DNA of 64,000 bases from Pseudomonas sp. Leaf58 (GTDB taxonomy: Bacteria; Pseudomonadota; Gammaproteobacteria; Pseudomonadales; Pseudomonadaceae): NCBI RefSeq assembly GCF_003627215.1, contig NZ_CP032677.1, positions 3,725,501 through 3,789,500 of the forward strand, in the 5' to 3' direction. Positions 23,589 through 30,522 of this stretch are shown here, piece after piece. The notes beneath the pieces are model-generated. The model was given only the letters and a program-made list of their open reading frames with translations, had not been told where the DNA came from and did not search any database. The position numbers were made by a program, and so were the translations under genes. Within the stretch, counting starts at the first letter, position 1, and each line of letters starts with the position of its first letter.

Positions 23589-25573
23589 GCAGCTGCTCCA
23601 GACACGCCCAGGGCATCACGCACCCGGGTCTTGACCTTGACGCGGTAGCGCCGGTCGAGGGCCGCCAGCAACCCGCCCAGGCCGGTCAGCAGACCGCCCA
23701 GCCAGATCCAGCGAACGTAAGGCTTGATATGCACGCGTACCGCCCAGGCGCCGTTCTCCAGCGGCTCGCCGAGGGCGACGTACAGGTCGCGGGTAAAGCC
23801 TGCGTCAATGCCGGCTTCGGTCATCATCGACTGCTGCACGGTGTACAGGCGCTTCTCGGGATGCAAGGTGGTCACCTCTCGGCCATCGCGGCTGACCACG
23901 ACGGTGCCCTTGTCGGAGATGAAGTTCGGCCCTTCGAAATGCTTGGCACCCTGGAACAGGAAGTGATAACCGCCCAGCTCCACACTTTCGCCCGGGGCCA
24001 TGCGCAGGTCGCGCTCGGCGCTGTTGTTGCTCGACAGCACCACGCCCAGCGCGCACACCGCCAGGCCCAAGTGCGCCAACTGCATGCCCCAGTAGCTGCG
24101 GGTCAGGCCGCGCATGCCCTTGGCCACGCCTTTGTGGCGGGTTTTATCGAGCACGTCGCGCAGGCCGCTGAGCACCACCCACGCGGCCAGGGCAAAGGCG
24201 CTCAGGGTCGGCCAGTCGAAGTCATCGACGATAAAACCGGCCACCGGGGCCAGCACCGTACTGCCGATCAGTACCGGCGTCATCATGCTGGCCAGCCATT
24301 TGCCCGGGGTGTCCTTCCAGCGCACCACCACCCCCACGCCCAGCACCACCATCAGCAGCGCCATCAGTGGCAAGAACAAGGCATCGAAGTACGGCGGGCC
24401 GACCGACAGCTTGGCCCCGGTCAGCGCATCGAGCACCAGCGGGTACAGGGTGCCGAGCAGAATCATCGAAGCGGCCACCACCAGCACCAGGTTGTTGGCC
24501 AGCAACAGCGTTTCGCGAGACCACAGGGCAAAACCGACCTGGCTCTTGACCACGGGCGCACGCAGGGCGAACAGGGTCAGCGACCCGCCCACCACGAACA
24601 GCAGGAAGATCAAGATGAACACGCCCCGTGACGGGTCGGCGGCAAAGGCATGCACCGACGTCAGCACGCCGGAACGCACCAAGAAGGTACCCAGCAGGCT
24701 CAGTGAGAATGCCGCAATTGCCAGCAGTACGGTCCAGCTCTTGAACACCCCGCGCTTCTCGGTCACCGCCAGTGAGTGGATCAGCGCCGTGCCCACCAGC
24801 CAAGGCATGAACGAGGCGTTTTCCACCGGGTCCCAGAACCACCAGCCCCCCCAGCCCAGCTCATAGTAGGCCCACCACGAACCCAGGGTGATGCCCACGC
24901 CGAGGAAGGCCCAGGCGACGATGGTCCACGGCCGTGACCAGCGCGCCCAGGCAGCGTCCAGGCGGCCGCCGAGCAAGGCTGCGATGGCAAAGGCAAAGGC
25001 CACCGAGAAACCCACGTAGCCCATGTACAGCATCGGCGGGTGAACGATCAGGCCAAAATCCTGCAGCAGTGGGTTGAGGTCGCGACCATCGGTCGGCACT
25101 TGCGGCAGCAGGCGCTGGAACGGGTTGGAGGTGATGATCAGGAAGCTCAGAAAGCCCACGCTGATCATGCCCATGACCGCCAGCACACGGGCCAGCATCA
25201 CCTGCGGCAACTGCCGCGAAAACACCGATACGGCAAAGGTCCAGCCGCCGAGGATCAACGCCCACAGCAGCAACGAGCCTTCGTGGGCACCCCACACGGC
25301 ACTGAACTTGTAGTACCAAGGCAACGCGCTGTTGGAGTTGCTGGCCACGTAGGCTACCGAGAAATTGTCGGTGAGGAAGGCATGGGTCAGGCAGGCAAAA
25401 GCAAACGCCAGGAAGGCGAACTGCCCCCACGCCGCTGGCCGCGCCAGGCTCATCCACAGGGTGTCGCCACGCCAGGCGCCCAGCAGCGGAACGCTGGCCT
25501 GCACCAAGGCAAAGCAAATGGCCAAAATCATCGCCAGTTGGCCAAGTTCGGGTATCACCAGCGCCGCGTTCAT
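23585..25573 (-). CDS. ccmF: Haem lyase component CcmF (662 aa)
   Basis: This large polytopic protein has about 15 helices and the WWD domain [19 protein letters not shown] near residue 240, the hallmark of haem-handling proteins in this superfamily. Conserved histidines lie nearby ([28 protein letters not shown]). It accepts haem from CcmE and, with CcmH and CcmI, attaches it to apocytochrome c at the periplasmic face. Length matches the family (about 650). It overlaps ccmE and ccmG by four bases each. Confidence 0.96.
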   Translation of the reverse strand: MNAALVIPELGQLAMILAICFALVQASVPLLGAWRGDTLWMSLARPAAWGQFAFLAFAFACLTHAFLTDNFSVAYVASNSNSALPWYYKFSAVWGAHEGSLLLWALILGGWTFAVSVFSRQLPQVMLARVLAVMGMISVGFLSFLIITSNPFQRLLPQVPTDGRDLNPLLQDFGLIVHPPMLYMGYVGFSVAFAFAIAALLGGRLDAAWARWSRPWTIVAWAFLGVGITLGSWWAYYELGWGGWWFWDPVENASFMPWLVGTALIHSLAVTEKRGVFKSWTVLLAIAAFSLSLLGTFLVRSGVLTSVHAFAADPSRGVFILIFLLFVVGGSLTLFALRAPVVKSQVGFALWSRETLLLANNLVLVVAASMILLGTLYPLVLDALTGAKLSVGPPYFDALFLPLMALLMVVLGVGVVVRWKDTPGKWLASMMTPVLIGSTVLAPVAGFIVDDFDWPTLSAFALAAWVVLSGLRDVLDKTRHKGVAKGMRGLTRSYWGMQLAHLGLAVCALGVVLSSNNSAERDLRMAPGESVELGGYHFLFQGAKHFEGPNFISDKGTVVVSRDGREVTTLHPEKRLYTVQQSMMTEAGIDAGFTRDLYVALGEPLENGAWAVRVHIKPYVRWIWLGGLLTGLGGLLAALDRRYRVKVKTRVRDALGVSGAAA

Positions 25574-26025
25574 GGCTTGCCCTCCCCACCCGTGGCGGCC
25601 TGGCTGCTTTCCTTCAGGGCCTTGGTCACTTCGGGTGGCATGTACTTTTCATCGTGCTTGGCCAGTACTTCATCTGCCACCACCACGCCTTCGGTGTTGA
25701 CCTTGCCAAGTGCGACAATGCCCTGCCCTTCGCGGAACAGGTCGGGCAGGATGCCACGGTAGGTAATGGCTACCGACTTGTTGAAGTCGGTGACCACGAA
25801 GCGCACATCCAGCGAGTCGGCCGAGCGCTGCACCGAGCCTTTCTCGACCATGCCGCCGGCGCGGATGCGGGTGTCCAGCGGCGCTTCACCGTTGGCGATC
25901 TGGGTGGGTGTGTAGAACAGGTTGATGTTCTGCTGCAATGCGCTCAAGGCAAAGCCGACGGCAACCCCGACACCGACCAACAGGCCGACGATGAGCAACA
26001 GGCGTTTCTTGCGCTGCGGATTCAC
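25570..26025 (-). CDS. ccmE: Haem chaperone CcmE (151 aa)
   Basis: One N-terminal helix ([20 protein letters not shown]) anchors a periplasmic beta-barrel. The C-terminal [13 protein letters not shown] contains the histidine that covalently binds haem, in the HxxxY form typical of Ccm[21 protein letters not shown] is another family signature. The start is GTG at 26025, overlapping the ccmD stop; this matches the expected N-terminus MNPQRKKRL. Confidence 0.95.
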   Translation of the reverse strand: MNPQRKKRLLLIVGLLVGVGVAVGFALSALQQNINLFYTPTQIANGEAPLDTRIRAGGMVEKGSVQRSADSLDVRFVVTDFNKSVAITYRGILPDLFREGQGIVALGKVNTEGVVVADEVLAKHDEKYMPPEVTKALKESSQAATGGEGKP

Positions 26026-26198
26026 TGGTTGTTCTCCCGGCGCAAACGGCGCGCCTCATCTTGCAGGTAGCGACGGCGGGCCAGCAGGGGCGTGGCGACG
26101 TTCAGCGCCAGCACCGCCAGGCAGATACCATAGGCCGACCACACGTACAGGCCATGGTGGCCCATGGCGAGAAAGTCACCGAAGGTGGCAAAACTCAT
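26022..26198 (-). CDS. ccmD: Haem exporter protein CcmD (58 aa)
   Basis: This small gene is read from the sequence between ccmC and ccmE. It begins [20 protein letters not shown], has one membrane helix ([20 protein letters not shown]) and ends with a basic tail ([19 protein letters not shown]). This is the CcmD pattern: a short protein with an aromatic start, one helix and a charged cytoplasmic tail, which stabilises holo-CcmE release from CcmABC. It overlaps ccmC by four bases at its start and ccmE at its stop. Confidence 0.93.
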   Translation of the reverse strand: MSFATFGDFLAMGHHGLYVWSAYGICLAVLALNVATPLLARRRYLQDEARRLRRENNQ

Positions 26199-26962
26199 GG
26201 TGCGGCCCTCCGCCCCAGGCTATTCAATACTTCATCCTTGACCCAACTGGCACGCGCTTCGCGCTTGAGCACCTCCAAGCGCATGCGTAGCAGCAGCACG
26301 GCACCGAAGAAGCAATAGAAACCCAGTGCCGTGCACAGCAGCGGCAGCCACATTTCTGCTGGCATCGCCGGTTTTTCGGTGAGGGTGAAGGTGGCGCCCT
26401 GGTGCAGGGTGTTCCACCACTCCACCGAGTACTTGATGATCGGAATGTTCACTACCCCGACAATCGCCAGCACCGCGCAAGCCTTGGCTGCACTGTCACG
26501 ATTACTGATTGCCTGGCCGAGCGCAATAATGCCGAAGTACAGGAACAGCAGGATAAGCATGGACGTGAGGCGGGCATCCCAGACCCACCAGCTGCCCCAG
26601 GTTGGCTTGCCCCAGATGGCGCCGGTGACCAGCGCCACGGCGGTCATCCAGGCACCGATGGGCGCAGCGCATTGCAGGGCGACATCGGCCAGCTTCATCT
26701 TCCACACCAGCCCTACCACCCCGGCCACTGCCAGCAGCACATAGCAGGACTGCGCCAGCATCGCCGCTGGCACGTGGATGTAGATGATGCGGAAGCTGTT
26801 GCCTTGCTGGTAGTCCTGGGGGGCAAAGGCCAGGCCCCAGGTGATGCCGACCAGCAGCAGGAGCACGGCGGCGCCGGCAAGCCACGGCAGCATGCGGCCG
26901 CTGATGGCATAGAACCATTTGGGGGAACCGAGCTTGTGGAACCACGTCCAGCTTATTTTCAT
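26195..26962 (-). CDS. ccmC: Haem transporter/handling protein CcmC (255 aa)
   Basis: Six transmembrane helices with the WWD-domain signature [20 protein letters not shown] in the middle. Flanking conserved histidines are in [14 protein letters not shown] and [11 protein letters not shown]. CcmC attaches haem to CcmE on the periplasmic side. The first residues [18 protein letters not shown] match CcmC of pseudomonads. It lies between ccmB and ccmD. Confidence 0.96.
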   Translation of the reverse strand: MKISWTWFHKLGSPKWFYAISGRMLPWLAGAAVLLLLVGITWGLAFAPQDYQQGNSFRIIYIHVPAAMLAQSCYVLLAVAGVVGLVWKMKLADVALQCAAPIGAWMTAVALVTGAIWGKPTWGSWWVWDARLTSMLILLFLYFGIIALGQAISNRDSAAKACAVLAIVGVVNIPIIKYSVEWWNTLHQGATFTLTEKPAMPAEMWLPLLCTALGFYCFFGAVLLLRMRLEVLKREARASWVKDEVLNSLGRRAAP

Positions 26963-27008
26963 CAGGGTACATCCAGGGTATTGGCCGGGCTTGAAAGCCC
27001 GGGACTCG

Positions 27009-27677
27009 TTATTCGCCGACGCTGATCTTCAGGCCGGCCGCTATCGCAAAGGGTGCCAGCGTCACGGCCAGGGCCGTCAAGCTAGCGAGCCAGAGCAGGT
27101 GGCCGGTTGCTGGCATATTCTGCAACGCCGCTTGCAACGCACCACTGCCCAGGATCAATACAGGGATATACAACGGCAGAATCAGCAATGCCAGCAGCAA
27201 GCCACCGCGTTTCAGACCAACCGTCAGCGCCGCGCCCACCGCGCCCAGCAGGCTCAATACCGGCGTGCCTAGCAGCAGGGAACCCAGCAGCACCGGCAGG
27301 CAATGGCTGGGCAAGCCCAGCATCAGCGCCAGTAGCGGCGCCAACAATACCAGCGCCAGCCCGGAAAAGATCCAGTGTGCCAGCACCTTGGCCAGCACCA
27401 GCAGCGCCAGCGGGTGCGGTGACAGCACCCACTGCTCCAGCGAGCCATCCTCAAAATCGCTGCGGAACAGGCCGTCCAGCGACAACAGTACCGCCAGCAA
27501 TGCCGCCACCCACACCAAGCCCGGCGACAAGGTTTGCAACAATTGGCTTTCCGGGCCGACCGCCAGAGGGAACAACGCCACCACGATGGCGAAGAACACC
27601 AGCGGGTTGGCCAGTTCGGCTGGGCGACGGAACAACAGGCGCGCTTCGCGGCGCAACAACAGGATGAATACGCTCAT
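27009..27677 (-). CDS. ccmB: ABC-type haem exporter permease CcmB (222 aa)
   Basis: Six hydrophobic helices of an ABC permease, starting [20 protein letters not shown], the conserved CcmB opening, followed by [20 protein letters not shown]. With CcmA it forms the ATPase module that drives release of haem-loaded CcmE from CcmC. The ATG at 27677 overlaps the ccmA stop as ATGA, so it is preferred over one three codons upstream. Confidence 0.95.
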   Translation of the reverse strand: MSVFILLLRREARLLFRRPAELANPLVFFAIVVALFPLAVGPESQLLQTLSPGLVWVAALLAVLLSLDGLFRSDFEDGSLEQWVLSPHPLALLVLAKVLAHWIFSGLALVLLAPLLALMLGLPSHCLPVLLGSLLLGTPVLSLLGAVGAALTVGLKRGGLLLALLILPLYIPVLILGSGALQAALQNMPATGHLLWLASLTALAVTLAPFAIAAGLKISVGE

Positions 27678-28306
27678 GCCGCCCATTGCCCCAGGTTCAG
27701 TTCACGGTAGCCAGAGGGCTTGCGTTGCAGCGTGTGGTGGGTGGTGAGCACCACCGTGCCGCCCTGCTCGCAATGGGCCGCCAGGTGCGCTTCGAGTTGC
27801 GCCACGCCCTGTTTGTCGAGGGCGGTGAACGGTTCGTCGAGAATCCACAGCGGCGGGCTGGCCAGGTACAGCCGGGCCAGCGCCACGCGGCGCTGCTGGC
27901 CGGCGGACAGGGTGTGGCATGGCACGTCTTCGAAACCGCGCAGGCCGACCGCCGCCAACGCTGCCCAAATCGCCTCGTGGCTGGCGGGCTGGTGCAGGGC
28001 GCACAGCCAGGTGAGGTTTTCCTCGGCGGTGAGCAGGTCCTTGATACCGGCTGCATGGCCAATCCACAGCAGGATGCTGGCCAGGGCGTGACGCTGCTCG
28101 GCCAAGGGCTTGCCGCCCAGCAGGATGTGCCCGGCAGTCGGCTGCATCAGCCCGGCCAGCAGCCGTAGCAGGCTGGTCTTGCCGCTGCCGTTGGGGCCGC
28201 TGATCTGCAGCATGTCGCCGGGCCGCAGTTCGAATGCCAGGTGCTCGAACAGCAGGCGCCAGTCGCGCTCGCAGGCCAGGCCCGCAGCTTGGAGGTGAAG
28301 GGTCAC
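27674..28306 (-). CDS. ccmA: ABC-type haem exporter ATPase CcmA (210 aa)
   Basis: A compact ABC ATPase: Walker [20 protein letters not shown], signature [17 protein letters not shown], Walker [17 protein letters not shown], and H-loop VVLTTHHTL. Length (210) is typical of CcmA. It is the first gene of the ccmABCDEFGHI operon, all of whose members overlap or nearly overlap. Upstream lie a large inverted REP pair and the divergent FliK-like gene. No promoter is obvious in the gap. Confidence 0.96.
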   Translation of the reverse strand: MTLHLQAAGLACERDWRLLFEHLAFELRPGDMLQISGPNGSGKTSLLRLLAGLMQPTAGHILLGGKPLAEQRHALASILLWIGHAAGIKDLLTAEENLTWLCALHQPASHEAIWAALAAVGLRGFEDVPCHTLSAGQQRRVALARLYLASPPLWILDEPFTALDKQGVAQLEAHLAAHCEQGGTVVLTTHHTLQRKPSGYRELNLGQWAA

Positions 28307-28326
28307 GGTTTCGCCTTATCTTTGTA

Positions 28327-28457
28327 GGGCTTCGGGGCGGTGTCGCCTGGTTCGCGGGCAAGCCCGCTCCTACAAGTGCAGTGCAGGCCTCGAGGGCAGC
28401 ACAAATAGTTGTAGGAGCGGGCTTGCCCGCGAACCAGGCGACACCGGCCTGAAGCCC
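28327..28457. repeat. Long inverted REP pair between ccmA and the FliK-like gene
   Basis: A 49-base arm (28327-28375) is repeated as its reverse complement at 28409-28457 with two mismatches and a 33-base loop. The inner part is the REP core; the outer part (tgtcgcctggttcgcggg) extends it. It separates the divergent ccmA and FliK-like genes, so termination between convergent genes is not the explanation here. Confidence 0.85.
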
Positions 28458-28463
28458 TGTGTC

Positions 28464-28490
28464 TCAAGTCGCCCCCCTCGCTGCCGTTAT
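28464..28490 (+). promoter_or_regulatory. Putative sigma-28 (FliA) promoter of the FliK-like gene
   Basis: TCAAGTC (28464-28470), 12 bases, then GCCGTTAT (28483-28490). This fits the pseudomonad FliA pattern TCAAG ... GCCGATAA with one mismatch in the -10. It lies about 80 bases before the ATG at 28572. The match is visible; use by FliA is inferred and agrees with the flagellar nature of the downstream genes. Confidence 0.55.
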
Positions 28491-28559
28491 ACTGGCAACC
28501 ACGGGCGGTCGGCATTATTACACGCGCCGCCGTGCTGCCAAGAGGGCGGGCTCGACAGG

Positions 28560-28569
28560 TTGTATACAA
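28560..28569. promoter_or_regulatory. Third TTGTATACAA palindrome, in the FliK-like gene leader
   Basis: Identical to the two palindromes at 5320 and 5460 ahead of gcl. It ends two bases before the ATG at 28572, where a bound repressor would block transcription or where the sequence takes the place of a usual ribosome-binding site. It may be coincidental. Confidence 0.35.
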
Positions 28570-28571
28570 TC

Positions 28572-30128
28572 ATGACTGAAATCAATAGTCTCGGCGCACA
28601 AACCGCGATCAGCCCCCAGGCCATCAAGGCCGGCATGACCGGCGAACTGCTGCGCCTGGCGCAGCCGCAGCCCGGTTTGATGGCCCCCGGCGAGACCGCG
28701 CAGGCCGAGGTCATTTCGTTGCGCCAGGTGGGCCAGGACTTCCAGCTAGTGCTGCGCCTGATGCAGGCCAACGGCGCCCAGACCCAACTGCAGGCCAGCG
28801 CCAGCCAGCCTCTGCCCCAGGGCAGCCAGGTCACGGTCAGCCAGACTGAAAGCAATCGCCTGGCGATCATGCTGCAGCAGGCCAGTTCCAGCCAAATCAC
28901 CACCCTCACCCGCTTGGATACCAACAAGGTGCCGGTCGGCACCCTGCTGCAGGGCAAGGTCCTGACCAACCAGGCACTGGCTCAGGCGCCCGGCCAGCCC
29001 GCCATCTATCGAGCGCTGGTCAGCTTGCTCAACAGTGCCCAGGCCGGCGCTACCCTGACCGTGGACAGCCCGCGCCCGCTGGCCGTCGGCAGCCTGCTCA
29101 GCGCACAGGTGCAGGGCGACCAGTCGCTGCGCTTCGTGCCGCTCAGTAGCCGCCAGGACCAGCTCAGCATTGCCCAGCAGCTGCTTGCCCAGCAAAACCG
29201 CCAGGCCTCGCTAAGCGGCCTACTCAATGCCCTGCAACAGCTCAGCCGTGACCCAGGTGCCGACGGCGAGCTGCGCAGCAGCGCTGAACGCCTGCTGGCA
29301 AGCCTGCCGGACGCTAAACAACTGGGCGATACCAAGGCGCTCGCCCAGGCCCTGAACAACAGCGGCACCTTTCTTGAAGCAAAACTGCTGGGCGGCTTCC
29401 CCGCCACTGTCGCCACCGACCTCAAGGCCAACCTGCTGCGGTTGATGGCCCAGGCCCCAGCAAGCATGCCTGGCGCGCCTAACCTGGCCGCCGCCAGCCT
29501 GGCCGCGACCATGCCAATGCTGGCGCGCAGTGCGCTGGGCATGCTTGAACGGGTCACCCCCAAGCTACAGCCGGGTGCGTTCCCACTGCCGTCGCGCCTG
29601 CTCAAAGCCATGGAGGAAGAAGGCGACCTGCAACAACTGCTGCGCCTGGCCGCAGCGGCCATTTCGCGCCTGCAAAGCCACGCCATGAGCAGCCTGCAAC
29701 AAACCGGCAACCTGGAAAACGGCAACCTGCAGACCACCTGGCAAACCGAAGTGCCGATCCGCCACGGCCAGGAGTTCATCCCGCTGCAGGTCAAACTACA
29801 GCGCGAGGAAACGCCACAACAGCAGGCCGACCGCCAGCAGGAACCGTCGGACCCGCTGCAAGCCCTGTGGCGCATCGAACTGGCCTTCGACCTGCCGCCC
29901 CTTGGCCCTCTGCAGGTGCAGGCGCAACTGAACCAAGGCCGCTTGAGCGGCCAGCTGTGGGCCGAACGCGAACAAACCGCGCGGCTGATCGACACCCAAC
30001 TCAGCGCCCTGCGCGAACGCCTGCTGGCGCGCGGCCTGGATGTCGGCGACCTGGAATGCCACCCCGGCACGCCACCACAAGGCCCGCGCACACGGGTAGA
30101 GCAACGCTGGGTGGATGAAAACGCATGA
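28572..30128 (+). CDS. FliK-like flagellar hook-length control paralogue (518 aa)
   Basis: The long N-terminal part is low-complexity and rich in Gln, Ala and Leu. The C-terminal part contains TEVPIRHGQEFIPLQVKLQRE and IELAFDLPPLGPLQVQAQLN, which align with the conserved FliK C-terminal domain (the domain that interacts with FlhB to switch export substrates). The genome has a separate canonical fliK at 53535, so this is a second, divergent FliK-type protein. Its gene overlaps the stand-alone FlhB-like gene by four bases, as in the ylqG-ylqH pair of Bacillus. A sigma-28-like promoter precedes it. No clear Shine-Dalgarno is seen at ATG 28572. Confidence 0.78.
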   Translation: MTEINSLGAQTAISPQAIKAGMTGELLRLAQPQPGLMAPGETAQAEVISLRQVGQDFQLVLRLMQANGAQTQLQASASQPLPQGSQVTVSQTESNRLAIMLQQASSSQITTLTRLDTNKVPVGTLLQGKVLTNQALAQAPGQPAIYRALVSLLNSAQAGATLTVDSPRPLAVGSLLSAQVQGDQSLRFVPLSSRQDQLSIAQQLLAQQNRQASLSGLLNALQQLSRDPGADGELRSSAERLLASLPDAKQLGDTKALAQALNNSGTFLEAKLLGGFPATVATDLKANLLRLMAQAPASMPGAPNLAAASLAATMPMLARSALGMLERVTPKLQPGAFPLPSRLLKAMEEEGDLQQLLRLAAAAISRLQSHAMSSLQQTGNLENGNLQTTWQTEVPIRHGQEFIPLQVKLQREETPQQQADRQQEPSDPLQALWRIELAFDLPPLGPLQVQAQLNQGRLSGQLWAEREQTARLIDTQLSALRERLLARGLDVGDLECHPGTPPQGPRTRVEQRWVDENA

Positions 30129-30454
30129 GCCAGAACGACACGCGCCAGGCCATTGCCCTGACCTACGACGGCCAGCAGGCCCCTACGCTCAGCGCCAAAG
30201 GCGACGATGCGCTGGCCGAGGCCATCCTGGCCCTGGCTCGCGAACACGAGGTGCCGATTTACGAAAACGCCGAGCTGGTGCGCCTGCTGGCGCGCCTGGA
30301 ACTGGGCGAGCAGGTCCCTGAGGCGCTGTACCTGACCATTGCCGAAATCATTGCCTTTGCCTGGCACCTGCGCGGCAAGGTTCCGGTGGGTTTCAGTGAC
30401 GAGCCTGCCGCGCCACGCGACGTTAGCCCCGCTCCCCCTGGCGCCAACAGGTAA
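30125..30454 (+). CDS. Stand-alone FlhB C-terminal-domain protein, FhlB/FlhX type (109 aa)
   Basis: The sequence AIALTYDGQQAPTLSAKGDD followed by LAREHEVPIYENAELVRLLA and PEALYLTIAEIIAFAWHLRG aligns directly with the part of FlhB after its NPTH cleavage site (compare AVALQYDPEKGGVAPLLLAKG in the full flhB at 47912). The protein lacks the membrane domain and the NPTH loop itself, so it looks like a pre-cut FlhB-CC subunit. Such proteins (FlhX of Helicobacter, YlqH of Bacillus) can support or modulate substrate specificity of flagellar export. It overlaps the FliK-like gene by four bases. Confidence 0.85.
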   Translation: MSQNDTRQAIALTYDGQQAPTLSAKGDDALAEAILALAREHEVPIYENAELVRLLARLELGEQVPEALYLTIAEIIAFAWHLRGKVPVGFSDEPAAPRDVSPAPPGANR

Positions 30455-30522
30455 CTATCTACCACCCCTTCCAGCGCTGCCCGTTCAGCCTTGCCATCCC
30501 TTTAATGAGCAAGGTGTTGATC

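Noticed and set aside
28560..28571. TTG start for the FliK-like gene
   Set aside because: The TTG lies inside the TTGTATACAA palindrome; the ATG at 28572 is more likely although neither has a clear ribosome-binding site.
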